Source of the DNA: Bacteroidales bacterium
Lineage (GTDB): Bacteria; Bacteroidota; Bacteroidia; Bacteroidales; VadinHA17
DNA length: 10,411 nt
Assembly: GCA_027451265.1 (NCBI GenBank)
Contig: DAIDJT010000067.1
Span: 1 to 10,411 of the forward strand
Direction: 5' to 3'
Shown: positions 1 through 9,900 of the stretch, in pieces
How positions within the stretch are numbered: the stretch's first letter is position 1
Layout: each line of letters starts with the position of its first letter
Translations under genes and position numbers: made by a program
The notes under the pieces: model-generated
Database searches by the model: none
What the model saw: the letters and a program-made list of their open reading frames with translations, nothing else
What the model was told of the DNA's origin: nothing

Positions 1-2322
1 AACCACCAGGCATTTGCCGTTATAGGCTTTCCTGTAATCGGCCTTAAATGGCTCCATGCTTGTCTGGCTTCCGTTGTCAACGCCTGCAATCGTCCCCGGG
101 CCTTCAACCGAGAATCTGACCATGTTGGAAGCAAGCGGCACCAAGTTATTGTCCTTATCAGTCACCGTCACCGTTATGAATGACAGATCTGATCCGTCAG
201 CCTTTATCTCTGCCCTGTCGGGCGAAAGGGTAAGGGCAGCCGGCTCTCCGGCAGTGCGGACCTCACTCCTCATGATCTCCGTTCCGTTCCTGTAGCCCAC
301 GCCAAGTAGCGTACCCTCTTCGAACTTAACCTTCCACACGAGGTTGAAATCATCGTGGCCCTTGCGTTGCCTGCCGAGTGAATTGCCGTTCAGGAACAGC
401 TCCACCTCATCACAGTTGGTGAATGCCCACACATCAACCGTCTGGCCCGGGTTCCAGTTCCAGTGCGGAAAGATATGCAGCACATCCCTGGCAGTCCACT
501 CGCTCTGGTAGAACCAGTAGACATCTTTCGGGAAACCCGCAAGGTCAATTATGCCGAAATATGAGCTGCGTGCCGGCCACCAGTACGGAGTGGGTTCTCC
601 AAGGTAGTCAAAACCGGTCCAGATATACATTCCGGTGAGGAAGGGATTGTCCCTGATCAGCCTCCAGCTGTCCCGGTGAGTGGTGCCCCACGGTGCCGAG
701 CAGTTATCATAAGCCGAGCAGGTCAGGTCAGGATTGCCGTCTTTGAAGGGCTGATCCCACCGTGCCGGCCAGCGCCTGATTATATCTGACGGCATGTCAT
801 AACTTCCACGGGTGGCCAGGGCCGAGGTGGTCTCGGTGCCAATGAATCTCCCTTCAGGAAAGGTCTGTGGGAAGCGGGTCCAGAGTGTGTCACGGTAATT
901 GAACCCGATAAGGTCAAGGGCACCTGAGGCAATGACCGGATTATGCGGAGCAGGGTCATTACATGCTGCTGTCACCGGCCTGGTGTCATCCAGAGACCTC
1001 ACAATCCCGGCAAGTTCAGTGGCTATGGCCTCACCGCTGCCATCCCTCTGCCACTGTTCCATCACCTCATTTCCGATGCTCCATATAAACACCGAAGGAT
1101 GATTCCGGTCACGAAGGACCATGGTTTCGATATCCCTTCTGTGCCATTCATCGAAGTCGAGATGATAGTCAAAATCGGTTTTTGCAACCTTCCAGATATC
1201 AAACGCCTCATCCATAACGATGAACCCCATCCTGTCACACAGGTCAAGCAGTTCAGGTGCAGGCGGGTTATGGGAGGTACGTATGCCATTGCATCCCATC
1301 TCCTTCAATATCTCCAGCTGTCTCTCCATGGCGCGGGTGTTTATTGCAGCGCCGAGGCATCCCAGGTCATGGTGATTGCAAACCCCGCGTATAACAACAG
1401 GCTCACCATTGAGAATGAATCCCTTTTCACGGTCAAATTCAAATGACCTTATTCCGGTCACGGTTTCATAGGTGTCAGCCAGCAACTGGCCCGAGCGTAT
1501 GGTTGTCACCACCCTGTAGAGATGAGGATTGTCAACTGACCAGAGACGGGGACTCTTTACCGTCAGCTCCTGGGTCACAGCTGTACCTGAAACGGGGACC
1601 TCCACCTGGTCAGTCTCCGTCCGGGCAACGCGCCTGTTGTCTGAGTCATATACAGTTGTTTCCAGCCTCACGTCAGCCTTCGAGCCGGTGCTGTTTCTTA
1701 TCTGTGTCGTAACTCTGATGAGAGCAGCCTCACTGCTTACCTCCGGGGTGGTGACAAATGTTCCCCACTGGTCAACAGCAATCTTTTCGGTGGTGGTCAG
1801 CCACACATTGCGATAGATGCCGGAACCGGAATACCATCTTGAGTTGGGCTGTTCAGAGTTGTCAACCTTTACTGCAATCACGTTATCCTCACCACCGTAT
1901 TTCAGGTAAGGGGTAAGCTCGTACCTGAACGAGCTGTAGCCGTAAGGTCTTTTCCCAAGCCAGGTGCCGTTGATCCACACATCGCTGTTGCGATAGACTC
2001 CGTCGAAGGAGATATATGTCAGCCGGTCCCTGTCGTCGGTGTTTACCTTGAACGTCTTGCGGTACCATCCCACTCCTCCGGGCAGGGCGCCTCCTCCCGG
2101 TGAGGCAGGGTTCTTCTCGCTGAATTCGCCCTCGATACTCCAGTCGTGCGGCAGGTCAAGCTTCCTCCAGCCGCTGTCGTCAAAACCTGGTTGAGCTGCA
2201 TCGTCAGAGGCAGCAAGGGAAAATTTCCAACCTTCGTTAAAGCTGATGTGAGTACGTGGCACCGGTTGTGAGCACCCCTGCAGTAAAGCAACAGCCAGAA
2301 CAGCTGTAAGCAGTCGTGACAT
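1..2322 (-). CDS. GH2 beta-galactosidase-type lipoprotein (3' end beyond window)
   Basis: This is an exo-acting glycoside hydrolase of family 2, probably a beta-galactosidase that trims oligosaccharides. It reads open for 774 codons to the left edge, so the C-terminus is missing, probably by a few dozen residues. The N-terminus MSRLLTAVLAVALLQGC is a lipoprotein signal with lipobox LQGC (Cys17). A jelly-roll sugar-binding domain follows at about 25-200 and an Ig-like domain at about 205-300. The TIM barrel spans about 305-600 and holds CNHHD (from 315), the proposed acid/base Glu419 in WSIGNE, and the proposed nucleophile Glu497 in IGTETT. A DUF4982-like region (about 610-680) and a C-terminal beta domain (from about 695) match Bacteroidota GH2 enzymes. 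An in-frame ATG at 2340 exists, but a good ribosome-binding site favours 2322. It is the last visible gene of the cluster, 30 nt after the esterase. Family is certain; beta-galactosidase versus another beta-glycosidase activity is inferred. Confidence 0.9.
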   Translation of the reverse strand, partial: MSRLLTAVLAVALLQGCSQPVPRTHISFNEGWKFSLAASDDAAQPGFDDSGWRKLDLPHDWSIEGEFSEKNPASPGGGALPGGVGWYRKTFKVNTDDRDRLTYISFDGVYRNSDVWINGTWLGKRPYGYSSFRYELTPYLKYGGEDNVIAVKVDNSEQPNSRWYSGSGIYRNVWLTTTEKIAVDQWGTFVTTPEVSSEAALIRVTTQIRNSTGSKADVRLETTVYDSDNRRVARTETDQVEVPVSGTAVTQELTVKSPRLWSVDNPHLYRVVTTIRSGQLLADTYETVTGIRSFEFDREKGFILNGEPVVIRGVCNHHDLGCLGAAINTRAMERQLEILKEMGCNGIRTSHNPPAPELLDLCDRMGFIVMDEAFDIWKVAKTDFDYHLDFDEWHRRDIETMVLRDRNHPSVFIWSIGNEVMEQWQRDGSGEAIATELAGIVRSLDDTRPVTAACNDPAPHNPVIASGALDLIGFNYRDTLWTRFPQTFPEGRFIGTETTSALATRGSYDMPSDIIRRWPARWDQPFKDGNPDLTCSAYDNCSAPWGTTHRDSWRLIRDNPFLTGMYIWTGFDYLGEPTPYWWPARSSYFGIIDLAGFPKDVYWFYQSEWTARDVLHIFPHWNWNPGQTVDVWAFTNCDEVELFLNGNSLGRQRKGHDDFNLVWKVKFEEGTLLGVGYRNGTEIMRSEVRTAGEPAALTLSPDRAEIKADGSDLSFITVTVTDKDNNLVPLASNMVRFSVEGPGTIAGVDNGSQTSMEPFKADYRKAYNGKCLVV

Positions 2323-2329
2323 TTTTGTT

Positions 2330-2338
2330 CTTCCTTCC
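2330..2338 (-). promoter_or_regulatory. Shine-Dalgarno-like site of the GH2 gene
   Basis: On the minus strand the purine run GGAAGGAAG ends 7 nt before the ATG at 2322. The alternative in-frame ATG at 2340 has only AT-rich sequence upstream, with no such motif. The site therefore supports translation from 2322, which also gives the cleaner lipoprotein signal. Confidence 0.5.
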
Positions 2339-2352
2339 ATAACAGTAATACT

Positions 2353-4095
2353 TTATTTTAAACCAAACCCGGCCCTGATCCATTCCATTTTTGCACGGTA
2401 GAAGTGATCAGGGAGGCCATGGCCGGCCCTGGGATAGGCTATATATTTCTTTTCAGAGGTGACCAGGTTATAAGCAGCAAAATTGATATGCGGCGGACAG
2501 ACATCATCCATCAGGCCCACTCCCATTATCAGGGGAGCCTTTATCATCGGGGCAAGGTTCTTTATATCGAAGTAGCTGAGGGTATAATAAACCTGGTCCC
2601 ACGTAAGTGCTTTTTTGTTTTCAACGAGGTCAATGAACTCATTGCCCGGCCAGTTTGCCACTTTAAAGTAATCACGGAAGTCAGAGAGGAAGGGCACCTG
2701 GGGTGCGCACACCGCGATCCTGTCATTGGCAAGTGCTGCAGTTGCGAAGGTGAGGGCGCCGCCCTGGCTGGCTCCTTCAACGGCTATCCGTGATGCGTCC
2801 ACCTCCGGTCTCGAGCAGAGGAAGTCAATGCCCCTCACACAGTCCATGTATGCACCCCTGTAGATATACTTCTCCTTATCGGCAAGATTTGTCAGTATGT
2901 AACCGGGGAATCCGGGATTCACGTTATCCGTGCTGTTGCCGTGGCCCCTTATGTTCAGGGCGAAGCCGATAATATCATCACCGTAATTGACCCAGGAAGG
3001 CACCTCCACCGAGCTGTATCCGGGCACCTGCATTATTGCCGGGTATCTGCCAGGTTTGACCGGCACACGGTACCAGCCCCTTATCAGCGCATTCCCGAGT
3101 GAGCGCATTTCAACCAGGTAAACATTCTGCGTCTCCGTGCAAAGGCTGTCAACACGAATAAGTTTGTACTGCGGGTCAACAGCAGCAAGCTCTGCCTTCG
3201 CCCTTTGCCAGAACTCTGCAAAATCAGGCTGCGGGTCAGCCGGTGACACAATCTTCTCCGGTTCATATCCGAAATTGAAGTTGTAATTCTTGTTGCCCAT
3301 CTTGCTCTGGAGGGCGAGGGTAGCCTTGTAGAAACCCGGTTTAAGGTTTTTCACCATGAACGGAAAGTAGCCAGAGCTTATCCTTTTCACTGTCACCTCG
3401 CGGTAACCGTCATAGATCTGCTCACCGAAATCATTTGAAATCTTAAGTGTCAGAGTACCCCTGTACTTTTTTGTGAACTCACTCTTAACGGTTGTAAGGA
3501 TTTCAACATCAGGCGATCCTTTCACGATCATATCCTCCTGTGCGAATACAGTGCCCAGGGTGAGCAGGTCAGGATTGCCCCTGTTTGTAAGCTCTACCGG
3601 ACCGCCATACAGGCCTCCGTCACCTCCGGCATCATAAACGCGGACCGCGATTGTATTCTTCCTGCCCCAGCTGACATATGCAGGAGAAACCAGGTATGCC
3701 CTGGGTACATCATATGCCCCGGCATAGTCAGGAGGCATCTTGCCTGTTGCACCTACCTTATGGCCATTGAAAAAGGTCTCGTCAGCATCATCAATCTTCC
3801 CCAGGTTGAGAATCAGGCCCTCATACCTGAAGGCGTTCTTTTTCATCGAGACAGGAACAACCACCTTCACCCTGTACCAGGCGAACCCGTCATACCCCGG
3901 GAAACCCTGTTTCTCCCATACGGTAAGGGGTGAGATATCATTCCACCAGTACTCGTTCATTGCCGAGTCAATATACTCAGGCTTGTCACCTGTCAGGAAT
4001 TTCCACTCAGCCGGGACAATGGTCTGTGCCACGGCAGTCCCTGCGAGCAGCAGCATTGCCGCCAGAACAGGGATAACTCTTTTAATGATCATCAT
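2353..4095 (-). CDS. exported CE7-type acetyl (xylan) esterase with N-terminal beta-sandwich region
   Basis: This is a 580-residue predicted carbohydrate deacetylase, expected to remove O-acetyl groups from hemicellulose fragments so that neighbouring glycosidases can act. Residues 1-23 form a signal peptide ending in AVA before Gln24, with no lipobox, so the protein is probably periplasmic or released. Residues about 25-170 resemble the galactose-binding-like jelly roll of GH2 and sialate O-acetylesterase proteins. Residues about 185-280 look Ig-like. The AXE1/CE7 alpha/beta-hydrolase fold spans about 287-580. The proposed triad is Ser443 in GASQGG, Asp530 in GLMD and His559 in AGHG. The usual CE7 motifs RGQ and HE appear here as RGHG (383-386) and HG. 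CE7 enzymes are usually about 320 residues, so the N-terminal half is an addition. Two ATG codons start the frame, at 4095 and 4092; the first is used here. The gene lies 30 nt after the GH31 gene. The fold is clear, but the ester substrate is inferred. Confidence 0.88.
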   Translation of the reverse strand: MMIIKRVIPVLAAMLLLAGTAVAQTIVPAEWKFLTGDKPEYIDSAMNEYWWNDISPLTVWEKQGFPGYDGFAWYRVKVVVPVSMKKNAFRYEGLILNLGKIDDADETFFNGHKVGATGKMPPDYAGAYDVPRAYLVSPAYVSWGRKNTIAVRVYDAGGDGGLYGGPVELTNRGNPDLLTLGTVFAQEDMIVKGSPDVEILTTVKSEFTKKYRGTLTLKISNDFGEQIYDGYREVTVKRISSGYFPFMVKNLKPGFYKATLALQSKMGNKNYNFNFGYEPEKIVSPADPQPDFAEFWQRAKAELAAVDPQYKLIRVDSLCTETQNVYLVEMRSLGNALIRGWYRVPVKPGRYPAIMQVPGYSSVEVPSWVNYGDDIIGFALNIRGHGNSTDNVNPGFPGYILTNLADKEKYIYRGAYMDCVRGIDFLCSRPEVDASRIAVEGASQGGALTFATAALANDRIAVCAPQVPFLSDFRDYFKVANWPGNEFIDLVENKKALTWDQVYYTLSYFDIKNLAPMIKAPLIMGVGLMDDVCPPHINFAAYNLVTSEKKYIAYPRAGHGLPDHFYRAKMEWIRAGFGLK

Positions 4096-4125
4096 TTCCG
4101 CTTTTAAAATTTATTTACAGGCAGA

Positions 4126-6981
4126 CTACAGCACAACCTTCATCTCCCCGCCCGTGAAAGTAACTGTTTTATCCGGCGTCATTGCAAAGTCGAGGTTCAC
4201 AGGCCTGTCTATTGAAACTGTTATGATATTAATGGTTCTCTCCTGAAGCATCCCCTGGTATTCTCCCTGCCTTTCCCCGATTGTCAGTGTCCGGTCGGCT
4301 TCATTCCAGGTGAACGGAATGAGGGTGTAGGCACCGGCCTCGTAGTTATAATTCTCTCCCTCATCCTCATACAGTGTGAAACTGCCGTCCGCTCCCGTAT
4401 AAATCCAGAGCGTCAGGGGGTCAGCTGCCTTCTCATTCGCGTACTGAAGCTCAGGTCCCGTAGGAATGACAGATCCTTCCCTCACAAAAAGGGGCATCCA
4501 TTCATAGGGTGCATCCGCCTCAATCACCCTGCCCCCTGCATAATGGGTTCCGGTACGCATATCATACCATCCATACGCTGAGGGGAGGTATACCTTCCGG
4601 GTACGCGCCCTATACTCCGTGACGGGATTGACCATCAGTGACGGGCCGAACATATACTGGTCGGCTATGTCAAACACTGCAGTGTCAAGGCTGAAGTCCA
4701 TCGTCAGCCCTCGCATGATGGTGTAGTCATTGAGCCATGCCTGGCCGGCGAGGGAATAAATATAAGGCATAAGCCTGTATCTCAGCTGGTTGTATTCAAC
4801 CATTGTTTTATAGGCAACATGATTTTCAGGTGCAGTGTTGTACATCTCCCTGTAGGGGAACTCGCCATGTGACCGGAAGAGGGGTACGAATGCCCCGTAC
4901 TGGTGCCAGCGTGTCATCAGCTCTCGCCACTCCTCAAGGTCAGCCGGGCTGGGATTATAGTAACGGCTCTCAACCGAGAATCCTCCAATGTCCATTGTCC
5001 ACCAGGGAATGCCTGACATTGAGAAGTTGAGCCCGCACGGGATCTGTGCCGCCATATCATGCCACCTGGCGGCAATGTCACCGCTCCAGTTGGCAGCTGA
5101 GAAGCGCTGCAGCCCGGCGAAAGCCGAACGTGTGAGAATGAACACCCTGTTTTCAGGGTCAGTGGCGCGCTGCCCCTCAAAGACACCCTGTGCCTGCACC
5201 AGGGAGTAGGCGTTGAAGTAGCGGTCTGCCGATCCGAGAGCAGTAGGGCTCATCATCGCCTTGCGCTCATCCATCGGATAGTTGGAGGTTATATCCGGCT
5301 CCGTGGCATCAAGCCACCACGCATCGATACCCTTGCTGTAGAGGGCATTGTTGATCTGATCCCAGAAGGCTGCACGGGCTTCGGCATTGAAGGCATCATA
5401 AAAAGTGGAGACGTAACCTATCCAGTCCTTGCGCTCCTTCTCCACGTTACGCATGTACAGGTACCCCTTGTTCTTCATGGCCTCGTAGTTCCGGGTGCCG
5501 ACGTAATATTTCGGCCATACCGAGATCATGATCCTGGCATTCAGGTCATTATGCAATGTCCGGATCATGCCGTCCGGATCAGGGAAGCGGGTTGCATCAA
5601 ACTGGTGATCACCCCATTTGTCTATGGGCCAGTACTGCCAGTCAAGGACGATGTTGTCAAATGGTATATTCCTTTTCCTGTACTCCCTGACAACGCCCAG
5701 CAATTCCTCCTGGTTTGTATATCGCTGGCGGCTCTGCCAGAATCCCATGGCCCATTTCGGCATTACGGGAGCCTTCCCGGTTACAGTGCGGTAACCGCTT
5801 ATAACCTCATCCATGCTGTCACCGCTGATGAAATAGTAGTCTGTCTGGTCAGCCACCTCCGACCAGAATGAGATGCGCTGCTGTTCCTCATTATCGAGTG
5901 GCGTGAGATACCTGAGAGCGATAAAAGACTCACCTCCGTCAGGGATCCATTCTATCTTCAGTGGATACCGCCTGCCCTGTTCCACGTTCATGGTGAAATA
6001 GTTTGCTGAGGCGTTCCAGCACTGCCGCCAGCGGTCAAAAAGCAGTCTGCCGTCAATCCAGAGCTTTGCATAACCTGCAGAGCTGAACATGAACTTGAAA
6101 ACTCCCGACGTGTCAGCTTCAAATTCTCCCTCCCAGGTGACCTTCCCGTCACCAAGGCTGAATCCTTCAGGAAATTTAACCAGGTCAGGGATGAACTGGT
6201 AACTGATCTCCTTCTCAGTGCGGGTAGTGAATACTTTCCTGCCTGTCTTCCTGTCAGCGTAAACAGCCGTTAGGCCACCCTCAGCACCCTGGCTGTCATA
6301 CAGTTCCAGGGATGACAGTTGGTTCCACTCGCGGATATCACCGTATTTGGTCCTTGAGTTATTGTCCCACAGTATCCCGTAATTGCGGTTTGAGACAATA
6401 AAAGGCACCACTGCCAGGGTGTTGTACTGGAAGAGGTCAGCATCCTTGCCCTTGAGGTTCATAAATGAAGTCTGGTTGGCGCCCAGGCCGTAGATGGCCT
6501 CATCAGGAAAAGACTCAAACTGCTGCCTGATTGTGTATCCGGTCTCTCCTGCTGCCATTGCAGGCATGAAGCTCCTGCCACCGCCATCCTGTTCCGAGAG
6601 AAAGACTGTGCCGTCTTTATCCGTAAATGAGACAGCTCCCGTCTTCAGTGACACTTCAGCGCTTAACGATGAGGTACTGAGGGTAAGATGCCCGTCACCC
6701 TTCTCAATTGTAAACTCCGTTTTACCATCAGGCTGAGCAACGGCCATGAGGCTAGCTGTCTCCGGGAATTCGCCTGAAGGAACGGCAGACACCCTTATTA
6801 TACGGTCATTTATTACGATAAGCCGCATGGCCTGGCCAGGATAGTCTGACTTGCCATTCAGCCGTATGACAACTCCATCATCAGTGCGCTGGTACGGTAT
6901 GTCTGAACACGACTGGCCTCCGAGGGCAGCCATGAGTGCCATCACCGCAAACGGTGCAACCAGTGAACGTCTCTTTTTCAT
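4126..6981 (-). CDS. GH31 alpha-xylosidase-type glycosidase with PA14 insert, probable lipoprotein
   Basis: This 951-residue retaining alpha-glycosidase probably removes alpha-linked xylose from the non-reducing end of xylogluco-oligosaccharides. The N-terminus (MKKRRS, a hydrophobic stretch, then GGQSC) suggests a lipoprotein with Cys25, although the lipobox is weak. A mutarotase-like beta domain covers about 35-250. A PA14-like domain is inserted at about 254-365. The TIM barrel runs from about 405 to 740, with proposed nucleophile Asp558 in WWLDATEPD and proposed acid/base Asp635 in NWSGD. Distal beta domains follow, including a DUF5110-like region at about 850-925. The PA14 insert and the WWLDATEPD signature are typical of Bacteroidota and Cellvibrio alpha-xylosidases such as BoGH31A and CjXyl31A. 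The start lies only 9 nt after the stop of the mannanase gene, preceded by CCGGA, which suggests co-transcription and perhaps translational coupling. GH31 is certain; xylose rather than glucose or another specificity is inferred from sequence pattern. Confidence 0.92.
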   Translation of the reverse strand: MKKRRSLVAPFAVMALMAALGGQSCSDIPYQRTDDGVVIRLNGKSDYPGQAMRLIVINDRIIRVSAVPSGEFPETASLMAVAQPDGKTEFTIEKGDGHLTLSTSSLSAEVSLKTGAVSFTDKDGTVFLSEQDGGGRSFMPAMAAGETGYTIRQQFESFPDEAIYGLGANQTSFMNLKGKDADLFQYNTLAVVPFIVSNRNYGILWDNNSRTKYGDIREWNQLSSLELYDSQGAEGGLTAVYADRKTGRKVFTTRTEKEISYQFIPDLVKFPEGFSLGDGKVTWEGEFEADTSGVFKFMFSSAGYAKLWIDGRLLFDRWRQCWNASANYFTMNVEQGRRYPLKIEWIPDGGESFIALRYLTPLDNEEQQRISFWSEVADQTDYYFISGDSMDEVISGYRTVTGKAPVMPKWAMGFWQSRQRYTNQEELLGVVREYRKRNIPFDNIVLDWQYWPIDKWGDHQFDATRFPDPDGMIRTLHNDLNARIMISVWPKYYVGTRNYEAMKNKGYLYMRNVEKERKDWIGYVSTFYDAFNAEARAAFWDQINNALYSKGIDAWWLDATEPDITSNYPMDERKAMMSPTALGSADRYFNAYSLVQAQGVFEGQRATDPENRVFILTRSAFAGLQRFSAANWSGDIAARWHDMAAQIPCGLNFSMSGIPWWTMDIGGFSVESRYYNPSPADLEEWRELMTRWHQYGAFVPLFRSHGEFPYREMYNTAPENHVAYKTMVEYNQLRYRLMPYIYSLAGQAWLNDYTIMRGLTMDFSLDTAVFDIADQYMFGPSLMVNPVTEYRARTRKVYLPSAYGWYDMRTGTHYAGGRVIEADAPYEWMPLFVREGSVIPTGPELQYANEKAADPLTLWIYTGADGSFTLYEDEGENYNYEAGAYTLIPFTWNEADRTLTIGERQGEYQGMLQERTINIITVSIDRPVNLDFAMTPDKTVTFTGGEMKVVL

Positions 6982-6990
6982 ATCCGGTTA

Positions 6991-9900
6991 TTAATTGATT
7001 ATCAATTTTCTTGTTAAAATATAATTCTCTCCGTGCAAAGTCACCAGGTAAATTCCCCGGGCGAGGCCGGGACTAAGCGTAATCTCCTTTGCCCCGTGTT
7101 CTGTATCCCTGCTCAGTACTACGCTTCCGCGAAGATCACTGATATCGATTCTGCTGACATGCTCAGGAATACCGGTTATGATGAAGGTTCCCGGTGAAGG
7201 ATTGGGCCAGATGGCGACATCATCATCAGACCTTGCCGGGTCAACGGCAGTAACCTCGTTGTTGATAGCCAGTTGCCTGGTGCCGGGCTCAACAAGAAGA
7301 TAGACAGCCGAGAGGGGTGGAAGGTTAATCCTGATTTCGTCACCTGTTACCACGGCATCTGCTTTAATTGTTTCATAGCTGTCAGGTCCTCCCGCCGCCA
7401 GGGTACCCCCCGTGCCGTTGACAAACACTTTTCTTGAGAAGTCCTGCCCCTCTGTACCAGTCAGAGTATAGGAGTAGAACCTGTCGCCAACTCCGTAATC
7501 CTTCAGGTTCAGGCGTACCACCTTGCGTACTTTTGTTGTGTTCACCAGTGATGCACCGATATGGCCTGAGCTGAATGCGGTGGGTGTTATCACCACACCC
7601 GGGGCCCCGGTGACAGTTGATTTAAGCAGCACGTCACCCGTATGGCGGCGCATGTAATAAAGATGGTAGAATGCCGGGTGCGGAGTGTAGTTGGGGATAT
7701 TGGGTGATAAGGAATTATTTGGGTCAGCAGGCTCATTATATGAGTACATACCGTGGTCATTGCCATTGTCCCAGCCGTTGGCGAGGTCCCAGCGGCAGGC
7801 GGCACCGTATCCTGACCTGATCATTTCGCCTGTGGCGAGAACAGCCTGCATGCCGTTGGCGTGCGAGACGGGCTGGAATGAGCCGACCGCAAAGATGTTG
7901 TATTCAGTCAGGGCTACCGGAAGCTCAGGCATGCCGGCTGCCGCGACGGTGTTCCTGACATAATTTATGTATCCTTCGGTGTTCTTGTAGGAATTCAGGA
8001 CCGCTGCCACATCAGAGTTGGTGTTCCAGGGAGTGTAATAGCTGTGAACTATGTAAAAATCAGCTTTGTCGCCCACCTGGGCAGCCACACCTGTATTCCA
8101 CGATGAATGGGTTGAGGAGGCTTCCACCATCACCACACCAATCTTTATTTCATAGCCCGTCTCCGCAGCAGCGGCTTTCATTGAATCAATGAAAACCCTG
8201 CAGTGCTGCCCGTAAAGCTGAGGGGTGATGTACTCCGGCTGGCCATCCTTATTAAGTGACCGGTCAATACGATAGCCGGCCTCCCAACTCCCGAACACCT
8301 CATTCCCTATCTCCCAGAACTTCGTCCTGCCCCTGTCATAGCGCACCCAGTCGGCTGCCATGTGGGCTGCCTGTGCTACCGGGTCGGCGCTTGTGCCGTA
8401 CCTTGCATAACCATAGTTGACGGTGAGCATCCCGGTTATGCCTGCCTTGCTCAGTATGCTGTAGAATGAATCTACATCCATTGTCCAGTTTTCGGCCCTC
8501 TGGCCGTACCACGGCCAATTGGTATTTGTGGGATCATTCAGCAGAGTCTGCGGAACATCCGGGGGTCGTGAATTCCTGTTCCAGAAGAACGCATCGGAGG
8601 TGCTTCCTCCAGGCCCGCGTAATACTCCCTGGTCGCGGTTGGCAATGTTCTTCATCAGGGTGGCATTATCAGACATGGGCCCCGTCCAGAGGTTGGCATT
8701 GTCACCAAAGAGATACGGTGATACATACGTGACTGTGTCAGAGCAGTCAACTGTGACAGCCACGGTAACCGGATCAGTCACTGCCGGCACCTCAGTATAG
8801 CCAGGCAAAACGGCCGTTCGCGGCTTCCATCCGGCCATGAAGAAACCCTGCGGGTATGCGCTGTAGTCAGACTCGTCACCAAGAGGATAGTTCTTCAGGT
8901 CAGGCATTTCGTCAAGGGTTACGACATATTCATGGGCCATGATCTTCTGCCAGTGACTGAGCGGATTTTTGATCGCGTCACGGATGAATGAGCCGTACCA
9001 GGGCATGAACCACGACCAGTATGCCCTGTCAGCAACAAGCATGTCAGGGTCAGGGACAGGGCCGTTCTCGCTGAGGGTAATCAATTTTTTGCCGCCGAAT
9101 TTTTCTTTTATGGAGTTATAAGTCAGCAGTTGTGAGCTGAAATCACCGTCAGCGGCATAGATGTCAGCCCCGAGGATATCAACATATTCGTCGCCGGGAT
9201 ACCAGTCAAGATTGTCAGGGGCAGCATCGGTTGTCCAGACCCAGATAAGGTTTTTCAGGCCGTGATAGTTAACCAGGCGGTCAAACATGAGCCGCCACAG
9301 GGCCTTGCATGGTTCCGGGCCTTTGGCGCCCCACCAGAACCATTTGCCTGAGGCTTCGTGAAGGGGCCTGAAGAGGACAGGTATATGATCATTGTTAAGC
9401 TGCTTCAGGTAGCCGGCAATGATGTCGATGTCACTAAGCATGGACTGGTATTCGGCCGAATTGGTCTCGGTGATTTTTGAGATGTCAAATGATGTACCGG
9501 AGGAATAAAAATCCTCTGTGGCCCTCGACGGGTCACGCCAGTGCCAGCATATGGCCACCATGCCGTTCCGGTTGTACCAGTTCCTGGCTTCGGTGACCAC
9601 AACAGACTTGTCATACCAGCTGTAGTTGCGGGTATGGTTCATGAAGTCAAGACCGATGAGCGCCGGGTATTTGCCGGTCTGGGTAAAAAGCCACTCTGCC
9701 TCTTCCTTCGCATTGAGGCTCATGGCGCCGGAGTGAATCTTCCGGGTGAAGCTGTCCATCAGGTAGCTCCAGAGCATCCTCGTCTCTCTGTGGGGAGACG
9801 GAGTTGAGAGCCTGTAAGGCAGCTGAATGCTGATCTCCGGTTCCGTATTCGGTTCAATCCGGAAATAGTCAAGCAGGAACCATCCCCAGCTCTTTGTTAT

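Noticed and set aside
943..1446. Plus-strand open frame of 167 codons
   Set aside because: It lies wholly antisense to the GH2 catalytic domain, whose frame shows well-conserved motifs, and its translation shows no recognisable domain.
2323..2352. Equal 30-nt gaps at 2323-2352 and 4096-4125 as a possible repeated element
   Set aside because: The two gaps share AT richness but no convincing common sequence, so equal length is probably chance.
3740..4246. Plus-strand open frame of 168 codons spanning the esterase/GH31 junction
   Set aside because: It is antisense to the esterase N-terminus and the GH31 C-terminus, both convincing genes, and its translation resembles no family I know.
6993..7007. 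Short palindrome (7-bp arms, 1-nt centre) at the stop of the large enzyme
   Set aside because: It is AT-only apart from one G/C pair, mostly within the coding end (LIIN and stop), has too small a loop for an RNA hairpin, and no T tract; chance is sufficient.
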